The notes below the pieces were generated by a model. The model saw nothing but the letters and a program-made list of their open reading frames with translations, made no database searches and was not told the DNA's origin. A DNA stretch of 64,000 nucleotides from the NCBI GenBank assembly GCA_963682025.1, contig OY821521.1:97170201-97234200 (forward strand). The letters are read 5' to 3'. The DNA comes from Cordilura impudica (Eukaryota > Arthropoda > Insecta > Diptera > Scathophagidae). Made by a program: the position numbers and the translations under genes. Shown piece by piece: positions 33,791-45,400 of the stretch (the first letter of the stretch is position 1; the number at the start of each line of letters is the position of its first letter).

Positions 33791-34724
33791 TTAGGAAAAC
33801 ATTCAATTCAATAATGTATTTTTTATGCCATGTCTTAAATAATGCCAATTAAATATTTACGTACATAAATATATTGCCGTTACATTTTACCTTATTTTCC
33901 GATCTGGGCCAAATTAAACTATTAAAAATAAAAAAAAAATCTAAAGAATGCGGCGTTTAGAGTTCATGGCGTTTAGAGCTCTTCAAAATATAAGTTGTTT
34001 TGTTTAAAAAGAGTTAAGCCATTTAAATCTCTAAGAAATGTTTAACTGTGCAATAATGATTTTTTGTTTACAATTTGATAGCTTTTCGTTTTTTCCTATG
34101 TGTGCTCTACACACAAGCTTATATTGTTCTTGTAATGAATACCAGTTTTCATGTGTGCGTGTGTGTGTATGTGTGTGTGTGTGTTTCTGTATATTTACTT
34201 TAATTCAAATGCAAAGTGCATTTGAAAAATATTAGTTTTATTTCACGTTTTTGTTCGTTTTTCGTTGCTTTTAATGTAAGTTTTATGTACATGTTCATCA
34301 TACCGACTTACAATATTTGTTTGTAAATTTTTTTTTTTGCTTCTCTCTACTATTTGTCATTTTGTTTTTCTATGATTTTGATGCTGTTGCTGCTGTTTTA
34401 TTAGTTTGTCGTTGTTGTTGTTGTTTTGTTTTTCATAAAGGAAATCACATGATTTCATAATTTAATTTTATAGGAATTATTTTTTCATTTTCATTTCAAT
34501 TATTTATGCTTATTCGAGCTTGGAATTGTTTTGATTTTATTTCTTATTAATTTCATTGATTTTATGAAGAACCTTTTTTTAAGTTGTAATACATACACAT
34601 ATGTATATATTTACATATGTACGTTTGTACGTTCCCATATATACGGTTTTTTTTAAGTTCCAAAAATTATATTAAGTTATTTCCTAATGTTTTAAAATTA
34701 TTTTCCAATCATATGTTTTTGCTT
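33791..34724. other. No gene; (GT)n microsatellite at 34151-34183
   Basis: The GT tract has interruptions. GTTGTTGTTGTTGTTTTG at about 34410 and ACATATGTATATATTTACAT near 34600 are further simple repeats. The plus-strand frame at 34038-34235 is a translation across the GT tract. Confidence 0.5.
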
Positions 34725-34875
34725 CACACGGTATCGTATAGTCTATCTAAACCAACTACACGATACCCTACACAATGAGTTTCGAGAAAGGATCTTATAA
34801 TCAACTTTGATTACGTCATAAATGGATACAGAACAGAAGCATAAACCAAATTAGAGTGGGTGGCATTGTTATTAA
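34725..34875 (+). repeat. Family A, divergent End B fragment
   Basis: Contains GTATCGTATAGTCTATCTAA, ACACGATACCCTACACAATG and AAGCATAAACCAAATTAGAG. It stops before the middle of the family. Confidence 0.5.
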
Positions 34876-35292
34876 TTTGTGACATGTAGGGTAAAAGTAC
34901 CGGTTTTCGGCCAATTAAGAAAAACACAATTTTCTTTCTTTGATAAATAATTTTGGAAGTCACATAGAGTTTCCAAAAAAAATTTAATATATGTATAATT
35001 AAATTTGGCTTCGATTACAATAAAATTATTTCTTTCATTCACAACCGTATTTCAGGAATTAATAGTTTATTTATAACATCTAGATATATTTAGTATTCGG
35101 CCACAAAAAATTATAATTCGGCCATTAAATTTTTAGTTTTCAGCCACCGTGTTGGGTCATCAAAAAAATATGAAATTAATAACAAAAACAAAAGATTTTT
35201 AAGTTTTCGTTTGTTTAATTACAAAAATAATACAAAAAATAAATTAAAAATATTCAATGGAAATTTAAAATATTTAAGGAACATAAAATTAA
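34876..35292. other. No gene; TTCGGCC motifs
   Basis: GGTTTTCGGCCAATTA (34903), ATTCGGCCAC (35095), ATTCGGCCATTAAA (35117) and TTTTCAGCCACC (35137) echo GTCGGCCACCATCGGCCGAAAACT at about 36695-36718. The two family A copies at 35293-36588 may have been inserted into one older element; not proven. Confidence 0.35.
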
Positions 35293-35898
35293 TTCATATC
35301 GGATGCTATATCTATATGGGGACTAGGTCCAAAAATGGACCGATCATGATCATGTTTGGTAAAGTCTCTTGTATTTTGCAAAAATATATACAAACAAAAT
35401 TTGAGAAGAATCAGTGCAATATTTTTGTTTTTTAATAGATTTAAGTGAAAATCGGGAAGCAGCTCTGTATGGGGCCACAGGTATAATTTTTGGACTACTC
35501 ATTAGTGGATGTAATGAACGCATATAAGCCCAATTTGAGTAAGATCTATATGACAATTTGGATCTTATGACAATTTATGTCGATTTCATAGGGGTAATTT
35601 GTATGGGGGCTAGGTCTGAACATGGACCGATTCTCACCAATTTCAATAGCGTTTATCCCATGGCCGATAAAAGCTTATATACCAAATTTCATCAAAATAT
35701 ATTCATATTTGCGACCTGCAGTTTGATTACAAGGTTTACATGGACACACAGACGGACGGACATTGTTAAATCAACTCAGAAAGTGATTCTGATTCGATCG
35801 ATATAATTAAAGATGGGTCTAGGTCAAATATTTTTGGTTGTTACAAACAGCAGCACAAAGTCATTATACCCAAACCACATAGTGGTATAGGGTATAAT
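35293..35898 (+). mobile_element. Family A repeat, copy 9, lacking End B
   Basis: Begins abruptly at TTCATATCGGATGCTATATC, so about 150 bp with the palindrome are missing. Only 2-3 GGAC units. End A intact. It is of the same subfamily as copies 4 and 8. Confidence 0.8.
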
Positions 35899-35913
35899 AA
35901 TATTTATTAATTT

Positions 35914-36588
35914 TTATACCCTATACCATTATGTGGTTTGGGTATAATGACTTTGTGCTGCTGTTTGTAACAACCAAAAAATATTTGACCTAGACCCATC
36001 TTTAATTATACCGATCGAATCCGAATCACTTTCTGAGTTGATTTAACAATGCCCGTCCGCCCGTCCGTCCGTCCGTCTGTGTGTCCATGTAAACCTTGTA
36101 ATCAAACTGCAGGTCGCAAATATGAATATATATTGATGAAATTTGGTATATAAGCTTTTATCGGCCATGGGATGAACGCTATTGAAATTGGTGAGAATCG
36201 GTCCATGTTCAGACCTAGCCCCCATACAAATTACCCATATGAAATCGACATAAATTGCCATAAGATCCAAATTGTCATATAGATCTTACTCAAATTGGGT
36301 TTGTATGCATTCATTTGACCCCATATAGAGCTGCTTTCCGATCTTCACTTAAATCCATTAAAAAACAAAAATATTGCACTGATTCTTCTCAAATTTTGTT
36401 TGTATATATTTTTGCAAAATACAAGAGACTTTACCAAACATGATCAGGATCGGTCCATTTTTGGACCTAGTCCCTATATAGATATAGCATCCGATATGAA
36501 CTTTTTCATATCTGCAGCCAAAAAAGTTAATAAAAATCCCATTCAAGTTTGGTTTTTGCTTATTTTCTATGTCCAGTTAGTTAGTTAG
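35914..36588 (-). mobile_element. Family A repeat, copy 10, head to head with copy 9
   Basis: End A faces End A of copy 9 across about 15 bp. The copy ends near TTATTTTCTATGTCCAGTTA (36560-36588), short of the palindrome. It also has an ~80-bp internal deletion near 36310 (CATTTGACC joined to CATATAGAG). GGAC region as CCGCCCGTCCGTCCGTCCG. Confidence 0.8.
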
Positions 36589-37129
36589 TTTTGGGAGTAA
36601 TCGAGAGATTTTTTTTTTTTTCGATAAGATATGCTTGCAAGAATGTTCCTAGGAAATTTCAAGCCAATATTCAACATTTTATGTTTTTCAGTAGTCGGCC
36701 ACCATCGGCCGAAAACTAAATTTAAGGCAAAACTATGTACTAGACTGTGGCCAAGCCAATTTTTACTAATAAAATTAAAAAAAATTAACTTTTAATCTTT
36801 AAAAATTATAGTTAAAACTAATGCTTCCAATCTAAAAAAAACACTATATGCAAATTAATTTAATAAGAAACTTTTACTTACCAAATAAAAATCTCGTACC
36901 ACTAATAAAATTTTAGTAAAACTCGCGATATTACTTCTTTGGCAAATGACGACCAACTGAGACTCAATTTGTGAACTTACTGACACATGTACACATGGGT
37001 AAATTTTTCTAACGCTACAACAACATTTTATAAAGGTTTTCTAATACCGGGATTCACACGTTTTTATGTTTATTTCTTATTATTCAAGTCGAAACACCGA
37101 CTGGAAGGTGGACGAAAACCAGTACATTT
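36589..37129. other. No gene recognised
   Basis: Contains the GGCCGAAAACT motif noted at 34876-35292 and otherwise AT-rich sequence. The plus-strand frame at 36987-37187 has no domain. Confidence 0.4.
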
Positions 37130-37575
37130 ACCCTATGTAGATATTAAAAAGTTCATATCGGGTAATCAAAATAAAAGAGGACCATGACCATATTTACTTA
37201 GCAAAGTCACTTAATTTTCTAAAAAACATATTTTAACAAAATTTAAGAAAAATCTGTGCAATGTTTTCGTTGTTTGATAGATTTAAGTGAAGATCGGAAA
37301 GCACATTTCGGTCAACTTAAGTCCATCTCATAGGGGTAATTTGTATGGTTTGGACTTGCACCAATTTGCACCAATTTTAATACCAAACATATGGCCGACA
37401 ATAGCTTATATGCCAAATTTCTTCAAAATATGTTTATAATATCGACCTGGAGTGCGATTACAAGGTTAACGTAGACACACATGCAGATAGTCGAACTTCG
37501 GATGGTCGGACTCCGCTAAATCGATTCAGAAAGTGATTTCGAATCGATCGGTATAATAAAATGTGGGTCAGGTGA
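37130..37575 (+). repeat. Family A, divergent internal copy
   Basis: AAAAAGTTCATATCGGGTAA, TTTGATAGATTTAAGTGAAG, ATGGCCGACAATAGCTTATA and CGATCGGTATAATAAAATG follow in the family A order. The GGAC tract is reduced to non-repetitive sequence. Neither end is intact. Confidence 0.6.
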
Positions 37576-37999
37576 AATATTTTTTTATGATTATTTTTTT
37601 GTTTTGTGTTTGTTTTTGGTTTATGTGAGAAATTTTCGCTCAAGCATAAAAACAATTTCATTTAATATGCAGAAAAATAAAACTTGGAACATTTTTTAAA
37701 TTAAAAGGGGAATTAAGAAAATTTAATTCTCTTAATGGGCATCACTAAATGGGCTCATAAAGTGATTTTAAGACGACCGTTGTAATGCACAGTTTATACA
37801 AACTGACGTTATTGAAAACCCACATTTTAGAATTTTCGCAATATCAAATAAAAAATTTTAACATCGATAACAAAGTAGTAAAACCCGTTCTGTGTTGCTA
37901 CGATGTTAATAATGTTTCGAATTTTGTATAAGAGGAACTTGTAAAAACTTTATATTTAAAAAATTCCTCTCTTGCCATTTCAATACGGAATCTTTTTTC
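37576..37999. other. No gene recognised
   Basis: AT-rich. The minus-strand frame at 37458-37661 spans the family A border and is not credible. Confidence 0.4.
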
Positions 38000-38745
38000 G
38001 GAAGATTCTTTCGCAGTAGATATTAAATAATAATGAGGACAGTATGTAGCCTTGTCTGACTTCTCTGAAAATAGCGATATTTTCTGTCAGGTCTCCGCCG
38101 ACATTAAAATTTCTGCTGATGCCAATACAGGCTCCTAATTAATACATCGGATTTCCTTGTCGGCTATGTCGATGAACATACGTATTTCCATCAGTTTATC
38201 ATGCTGCACTGTGTCGAAAGCTTTTTAGTAATCAATGAAGCATAAGAAATCGTCGCTCTGTACATTTACGCATTTCTAAGCCTGTATCTCTTTAGAAAAA
38301 AGTGCTTCGCAGATATCTATGCTTTCTTTAAATCCAAACTGAGGCGCCTCCAATTAAATTTTCACATTTCTCATATATTCTGAAGTGAATTAATCTGAGG
38401 AATATTTTGAGAGCATGACTCATTGGGTTGAAAAGTCCATAATCATTGTAATGTTTTGCGTGGTTTTCCTTGGAAAAGGTTAATTTCCCGTATCGTACAT
38501 GAAGATAAAAAACTCTTTTAGTAGTTAGATGCTATTGTCGTCCATTGATTTCAGTACTTCAGATAGAATCTCATCAGGGCCACTTGCTTCTTTTGTCTTT
38601 TAGGGACATTATTGCTGACTCTACCTCTGTTTTAGTGATCGAAATTCCTGTAAGTGATTATTGTGACCTCATGCCATGATCGGCTGCTATCAGTAATAAT
38701 TGTCTTATTCCAGATGATCTCTTTTTCAGTAATATCAAAAACGGC
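38000..38745 (-). pseudogene. Non-LTR reverse transcriptase fragment
   Basis: On the minus strand the 38.5-38.65 kb part reads TKTEVESAIMSLKDKRS and SEVLKSMDDNSI, the approach to the RT fingers. The 38.1-38.25 kb part reads KAFDTVQHDKLMEIRMFID, the first palm motif with its Asp, followed by frames matching a GVRQG-type region much decayed. The FADD/YADD box is not present. Frameshifts and stops are frequent. The clade is uncertain; the VQHDKLMEI wording resembles RTE- or CR1-group insect elements. It is cut off by family A copy 11 at its 5' side. Confidence 0.6.
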
Positions 38746-38748
38746 TTC

Positions 38749-39536
38749 TTTTTATACCCTATACCACTATGTGGTTTGGGTATAATGACTTTGTGCTGCT
38801 GTTTGTAACAACCAAAAATATTTGACCTACACCCATCTTTAATTATACCGATCGAATCAGAATCACTATCTGATTCGATTTAATGATGTCCGTCTGTGTG
38901 TCCATGTAAAGCTTGTAATCAAACTGCAGGTCGCAAATATGAATATATTTTGATGAAATTTGGTATTTAATCTTTTTTCGGCCATGGGATGAACGCTATT
39001 GAAATTGGTGAGAATCGGTACATGTTCAGACCTAGCCCCCATACAAATGACCCCTATGAAATCAACATATATTGCCATAAGATCCAAATTATCATACAAA
39101 TCTTAGTCAAATTGGATTTGTATGTGTTTATTGTATCCATTAATCAGTAGTCCAAAAATGATCCCTATGGGACAACTCTTAGTCATAGGCCCCATATAGA
39201 GCTGCTTCCCGATCTTCACCCAAATCTATCAAAAAACAAAAATATTGCACTGATTCTTCTCAAATTTTGTTTGTATATATTTTTGCAAAATGCAAGAGAC
39301 TTTACCAAACATGGTCAGGATCGGTCCATTTTTGGGCCTAGTCCCCATATAGAGATATCATTCGATATGAACTTTTTGATAACTGCAGCCAAAAAATTAA
39401 TAAATATCCCACTCAAATTTGATTTATGCTTATTTTCTATACCCAGTTAGTTGGGCCTGAGAGATAGGGTCTCTAAAGGCATGGTATAGGGTATCGTATA
39501 GTCGGTCTAGACCGACTATAATTTTCTTACTTGTTT
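38749..39536 (-). mobile_element. Family A repeat, copy 11
   Basis: Full length, intact 20-bp palindrome at 39500-39520 and terminal TTCTTACTTGTTT. It has essentially no GGAC expansion (GTCCGTCTGTGTG only). Confidence 0.85.
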
Positions 39537-40739
39537 GTTGTTGCGCAGCACTTTTGCGATATATCCCGGCTTCCTTTAGTTTTTTATGGAGATTAAAGTC
39601 GTATATACATATGTAAGTCTTGTAATTATTAGGCTCACGAAAAGTTTTAAAGTTTTATGATATTAATATCGACACGAGTGATTTGAGCAGTCACCTCGTC
39701 GCTATCAAAAAATGATCTGGTCGTATAACCATTTGGATAGTCTATTTTCAGTCCAAGGTTTTTAAAAAAAATCTTTTTGCATGACTTCTTATACCCTCCA
39801 CACCATAGTATGGTGGGTCAAATTGTATGGATGCAAAAAAAAACTAAAAAATCGTATAGCAAAAACGAAACCTATGGAAAATTCTTAGAAACTTTTACCA
39901 AGAAACCAAAGGTCTAAAATAAATTCCTATCCTGCGAAAATCGACATGAAAATTTCATAGATAAGAAAATAAAATTTTTTTTCGCTTTGTTTTTAGTAGG
40001 CATAGATTAAGTAATTAATGTAACAGGATAATTACATTTTATAAAATCATTTTGAAAATTTTTGTTTTGATTGATTTATGCACATGTTAGTCTGAATTTA
40101 ATAAACGCACGTGTGTTTGATAACGGTTCGAATTTCTTTGTTGCTCAAATTCTTTTTTAAAATGGAAACATCAGCAGTGTCCATCGATTCTTCTGATTCG
40201 GGAAGGGATATGTTTACAATAAATGCCGGGTAAAGTTTTTTTGTTCCGAACATTATCGATTTTGGCTTACCAAGTGAATTTAGTGAACTAAACTAAAGTA
40301 ATGGTTATGTTTTATATTATTTTTTTTAAGTCATCGTGAGAAAATTTAAAATAGAAAACACTCTTATGAAAGTCTTTCTCCGGAAGGAGCTGAGACAATA
40401 ATTGCAATTTTGAGCAAAATTAAAGTTTCAATGAAAAAAGTGTAGTGAAAAAGTTAAACATTTTTAAATAAATAGAGAAATAAAAAGCAAATCTAGACCC
40501 ATACATATGTAAAATTCTTGGAAACCATAAGAAATATATTTTACATCGGTAAATGCAAATGTACAAAAACAACGCCATGTTGCTATGGATTGATTCCTCA
40601 TCACCTACAAGAATTCATGATTGATCAGCACACCACAAGTAAAAATACGATATTTTCCTAGTTCATCGCATATAGAAGTTAAATCTGAAGTTGGGTTTGC
40701 AAAACCACCTACAAGACAACTTTGCTGCAAAGCGGACCT
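39537..40739. other. No assigned gene; repeat scrap at 39787
   Basis: TATACCCTCCACACCATAGT at 39790 resembles the End A-type terminus of the second palindrome-ended repeat family seen at 51777. A short frame from 40160 (METSAVSIDSSDSGRDMFT) stops after about 24 codons. Both are weak. Confidence 0.35.
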
Positions 40740-41925
40740 TACAGAAAAAGGTACGATGCCTTAAATTTTGCTAAGGCTATTTTGTAGAACGTGGGATCTA
40801 AAACTATTGTGATCGTTCAAAACTATTGTGAAACCAATGGTTACGTACTCTGCTCTTGCATGGTGGCCAAAGGTTGAGTAAGCGAATGCTAATGTAATCC
40901 TGAACAAGGTGTACCGCATTGCCTGTATTGGTATCACCGGGGAAAATGGAATGTGTCCAACTGATGCTATCGGCGCCATGCTTAACATAATATCACTGCA
41001 TATTTCGGTTATCGAAGATGCGTGCATGAGTGCCGTACGACTTCAGGATTCTGGTAGCATGAAGGACGGTGACCTAAAGGGTCACATGAGAGTCGCAAGA
41101 TATTGGAACGGAGCCTATGAACCAATAGGACATGGCAACCGGAGCAAGGTTCTCATGTGTGGTTCACGGATGGCTGAAAACAATCAAATGGAGACACGGG
41201 TGCGGGCATATTTGGTCCCAACTTTCAGCGAGTCTTACCCATGGGAAAATACCCATCGATTTTTCGCTATTTATACAATATGATTGAATGTTTTAGAAGA
41301 AAGACAAAATTAGCACTCTTTTATATACTATCCGTCAGTCAGGCTGCTAGCGTCTAAACGTGTCTTGGATTGCATCGAAGTGCTAAACCAATTATACAAA
41401 AGGGGGCCGTCGTCCCTTCATCGGTCCGGAACCATTCTTTGGTGTTCCAATAGGATACATCAAAGAAAAAATTAAGAAGTGGAGGGAATCACAATTTGCC
41501 AAACACCGGGACAAAAGTCCTGGCCAACGGCAAGCTAGGAGATTTATAACTCCATCCAGTGTTCAATCGGAAAGATTACTTTCCCTTGATAAGAAGGACT
41601 TAAGGACCTTGACACTATTCTTTACTGGATACTGTAGCCTTAGATATACCTACGAAAAAAGGGCCAGTCTGCTATAGACACATGCAGGTTCTGCGAACAA
41701 GGGGTGTGAATAGCAGAAGAAATTCTCTCTGAATGTCCAAAACTAAGTGACAAAAGAACCCTTGCACTTGGAGGATACTCTGTATCCCCGGGACATATGG
41801 TATCTCATGCCAAATTGGGAAATTGGCTTTATAATGAGCCCTAATCTTTAGGACAACCATGGGCTGCACAAAAGATCAAATTGGTCGCAGTGCGTAGAGC
41901 CCTATTTATCTAATCTAATCTAGGC
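40740..41925 (+). pseudogene. LINE ORF2 C-terminal half with RNase H (LOA/I-type)
   Basis: The plus strand reads VKPMVTYSALAWWPKVE, NKVYRIACIGITGENG and CPTDAIGAMLNI, the RT thumb region. After a frame change it reads VWFTDG at about 41157, the first Asp of an RNase H domain, then DTGAGIFGPNFQRVLP and a SQAA motif. Further on it reads FTGYCSLRY and CRFCEQG...EILSECPKL, the C-terminal zinc finger (41682-41740). RT followed by RNase H and then a zinc finger is the order in LOA/I-group LINEs. The 3' end has a short TCTAATCTAATCTA tail near 41910. Numerous stops; no function. Confidence 0.7.
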
Positions 41926-42190
41926 TATAAGGAAGAGGATTACTGACAAGGGTGATCTCTGTGGAATACCATTGTATAAAGGAAAGGCTTTAGAGTAATT
42001 GTTATTGATTCGAACTTTGATTTTTCTGTTTTTCATAAAATTTGTAACATATTTTATAACTCACAATTCTATTAGTTGATTTATTATTGAGTGGATACCT
42101 ACCTTGTCAAAAGCTCGCTCAAAGTCGAGAGATATAATAGTTGCGTGTTTAAGAACCGAGAAACTATGGGCAATTTGATAGGCGACATAG
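41926..42190 (-). pseudogene. Jockey-type reverse transcriptase fragment
   Basis: Minus strand: ATIISLDFERAFDKVGIHS (palm motif with the first catalytic Asp), a TGA stop, FMKNRKIKVRINNNYS and YNGIPQRSPLSVILFLIA (the GIPQGSPLSP-type motif, with Gly changed to Arg). It lies directly against the tail of the plus-strand LINE, so the two retroelement pieces are in opposite orientation. About 85 codons, non-functional. Confidence 0.75.
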
Positions 42191-42240
42191 AGTAGACTAG
42201 GGACTATAATTCGTTATCTGTGACAGAGTATAAGTATTCT

Positions 42241-42647
42241 TATGCCGTTTTCTTTTCTGACAAAAAGATGTCGCCCTTTTTTGCCCTTTTTTTGGAAAAA
42301 TGTATTTTTTTATATATTCTGAATTAAGAGCAACCTTATATTATATATCAATCGAAAGGTCTCAAAGTGCTGTGTTCATAAATGCAAAAATTTTGATTAC
42401 TATCCTCTTGGAAGTCATAGGGTGAAAATATTCAAAAAAGAGGAACAATGGGGAAATATTCTCACACTATGACCTGAAAGAAGTCAATGGCTAGAATTTT
42501 TTGTGATTTTCGAGGGCTTGACTTTGAGACCTTTCAATTGATGTATAAGATAAGGTTTCTCTTAATTCAGAATATATAAAAAAATTCACTTTTCGAAAAA
42601 AGGGCAAAAAAAGGGCGACATTTTTTGTCTGAAAAAAAAACGGCATT
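42241..42647. mobile_element. Fold-back element with long TIRs and 8-bp target duplication
   Basis: Both ends read AATGCCGTTTT (first base differs) in complement and the arms pair imperfectly for roughly 150-200 bp (CTGACAAAAAGATGTCGCCC; TATATTCTGAATTAAGAG; GAAAGGTCTCAAAGT). Flanks AGTATTCT (42233-42240) and AGTATTTT (42648-42655) agree at 7 of 8 positions. The 8-bp target points to hAT-like elements (inference). No protein. Confidence 0.7.
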
Positions 42648-42724
42648 AGTATTTTTTTTTGGAAAATAAAAAAATAATTTCGATCGAAAAATTTGGATGG
42701 CGAATGCGACGATTAGGCCCCAAA

Positions 42725-43700
42725 TCTCAATGCAGAGTGGCCGATTTAGCGATGTCCGTCCGTTCGTCTGTGTGTCAATTTAAACATTGTAATCAAACTA
42801 CAGGTCGCAAATATTAGCTTTTATCGGCCATGGGACAAACGAAATTGGTGAAAATAAAATTTGGTGAAAATCAGTGCATGTTCAGACCTAGTCCCAATAC
42901 AAAAGACCCCTATGAGATCGACTACAATTTCTTAAAATCAAAATTATTATATAGATATCGTTCAAATTGCGACTACATTCATTAATCAGTAGTCCAAAAA
43001 TAAATCCTATAGGACATATAAAGTTGCAAAATATAAGTAAGCTTACCAAATATGGTCAGCATCGGTCAGGATTTTTCGACCTAGTCCACATATAAATACA
43101 GCATCCGATATGAACTTTTTCACATCCGCAGGCAAAAAAAATAAAATAAAAATTCCACTCAGATTTGGTTTATGCTTATTTTCTACTAGATGTTACCCGG
43201 TGTGCCTCGCTAACACACCCCTCCATTGTAATGAAAAGGCTCACGCAAATTCCAAAAGCTCTCTCTATTACAGGACTCCAGATATATAACATTTAATATA
43301 TACTTTGTATGGGATGCCACGCCCCTTTGTCCTATCCCGCCCATTTTTCGTTTGACTACTCTCGTTAACATTAGATGACGTAAGACAAATTTGCGAAGCT
43401 GTCTTTGTCATAGTACTCGAGATATATGATATTGAGTAATGACTTTGTATGGGGGGTGCTACGGCCATTAAAAATATCAAAAAAATCATAACCTATAGCA
43501 CTCCCCACATCCACAGTAAGACTGAAAAAATTTCAGGAAGAGCAGATGAATAGTTATGGAGATTACCTCCTACAAACAAACAAACAAACACACATTACCT
43601 CTGAATTATATTAGTATAGATAACCAATTAGTTGGACCTAAGACCAATTCGCTAAAAGGTATGGGGTATCGCATAGTCGGCCTAGGCCGCAATAATCTTC
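42725..43700 (-). repeat. Family A, divergent copy carrying a Helitron
   Basis: TGTCCGTCCGTTCGTCTGTG marks the GGAC region at 42750. The body continues to TATGCTTATTTTCTA at 43185, is interrupted by the Helitron, and resumes at TAACCAATTAGTTGGACC (43621). It ends with a mutated palindrome (AGTCGGCCTAGGCCG) near 43690. Confidence 0.75.
43186..43620 (-). mobile_element. Helitron family 2, copy C, inserted in family A
   Basis: In complement it begins TCTATACTAATATAATTCAG and ends CACACCGGGTAACATCTAG. A lies before the 5' end and T after the 3' end. Removing it restores TTTTCTA/TAACCAATTAG, which matches other family A copies (TTTTTATACCCAATTAG), so the insertion was exactly between A and T with no duplication. 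Confidence 0.9.
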
Positions 43701-45262
43701 CTACATGTGTTGAGTCGCAATTTTTAACAACAAATTGTTTGCACCTATAATGCCTTATAAATTTGTTTTATGTTCTATGTATATGATCCAATTCAATTAA
43801 TATAGGAATTAATGAAACATCGAAAAAGAATTAAAGTTAAAATAGTTGAAATTTTAAAATTCAGATAACACCATTAAATGAAATATAAATATATAATGAA
43901 ATATGTATATCAAATGGATGATTTCAAGAAAAAATTTAGTAGACTTCAAAATAACAACCATTTTTTAATGAAGTTTATTTGGCTTACTATAATAAAACGA
44001 TTTAATGAAATTTGTATGAAGCCTTCAGTTTTTTTTTTTTAAGTAAAAAAAAAGAGTCCCCCACTAATGCATAAATATGTACATGCATACTTATCGAACA
44101 AACATCGTACAGATTTTTTTTTTCTAATTTACTTACATGCAATAGAAAATGAATGAGCACAAAAGGAAACACCAAATGGAAAAACAAAATAAAAAGCTAA
44201 AGGAAAAAAGCTTTTTTTCAATATTTTATCTCACTTATATTAACGAACTTTTCTGATAATACTGCTGCTTTGTTACTAACAGTACATGTAGTAGACAACA
44301 AAAAAAATACTGGCCACTGAAAATATAGAAAAATATCCAAGAGAAATAGCAGAAATGAAAAGCTAAAAACTACTACTGCTCTAATGGGAAGGAGTAAAAT
44401 GTCTAGAATCTATATCTGTGAATAGGGGAAAAAGCTCTGTACTAGAGAGAGAGCAAGTGTTTTCTTAATCACTATAAACTACGTATATAACCTCAAAGTT
44501 AAAATATGGGTTATATATAAGTGATATTTTTTGCCTTTAGTTTGCTTCTTAATGGTTGGGGTATTTTATTTACTAAAAGTTAGTTTTTTCTGTTGTTGTT
44601 GCTATACACAACACAGCAATTGTGTTGGCATTTTGGAAACAAAAGCAGCAGCAGTTTTACACGCGTTTTTCTATTCTACAAATCATTCGTTTAACATTCG
44701 TGGTCGTGTACGGTTCATTCTTGGAATTTCAACGCTTCAATAGCAATAAATACAATAATGTAACTTGCAAAAATATACATACATACATACATATTTAGTG
44801 TTGGTGAAAATATGGAAATAAAAAATTATTTTAAAATTATAAATTAGAATGAAAGCTATGGATTTAAAAACAAAAGTTTGCAATATTAAAAAAAGAGAAA
44901 AATCATATGATGAACCCGAACAAGAAAAAAACATTTTATGCATGTTGTTGCTAAGCTGAGAATTTAAATAATACCTATAAACAAGTAACATTTTTTTTAT
45001 AAAATGTATGTAAAGTTTATTCCATGGTGGTGGTGGTGGTTATCGAAAGTGTGAATTATATCTGAAACAATTTAAAAAAAATAAAATTTAAATTTAAAAT
45101 ATTTGAATTAGAAAAAATTAAACATTAATTGATGAATTTAATACCTTTAAAATATCAGTATGGATTTTTTTTTTGTATATACTTTTTGATTTTGGCTGAT
45201 GCGTCATTTTTGATATTTGGCCAAATTTCGATGTTTTATTTTACTGCGGATGACACATATTT
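43701..45262. other. No transposon or gene recognised
   Basis: AT-rich with CATA repeats at 44772-44792, GGTGGTGGTGGTGG at 45027 and CAGCAGCAG near 44650. The plus-strand frame at 44531-44743 is Cys/Phe-rich by composition only. Confidence 0.4.
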
Positions 45263-45400
45263 GCCTTATCTTCGTTTGCTGTTGTGAATTCGTTTGTTGA
45301 GAGGTGGCAAAAAAGCACATTTATTTTCTTCATCTGACGACTTTGTTGTTACGCAATCACATTTTTCAGTACACTTATTTCCTGGTATGAAACAAATTAA
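45263..45400 (-). CDS. Possible terminal exon, Cys-rich, unidentified
   Basis: On the minus strand, after a pyrimidine-rich TTTAATTTGTTTCATACCAG acceptor-like sequence near 45385, the frame reads NKCTEKCDCVTTKSSDEENK, then CAFLPPLNKRIHNSKRR and a TAA. It is more balanced in composition than its surroundings and has four Cys in the first 30 residues with a basic tail. I recognise no family and no upstream exon. It could equally be a chance frame in AT-rich DNA; the coordinates are approximate. Confidence 0.25.

Noticed and set aside
44531..44743. Frame encoding MPLVCFLMVGVFYLLKVSFF and a Cys run, as a small membrane protein
   Set aside because: Hydrophobicity follows from T-rich DNA and a TGTTGTTGT tract; no start context, splice or conservation evidence.
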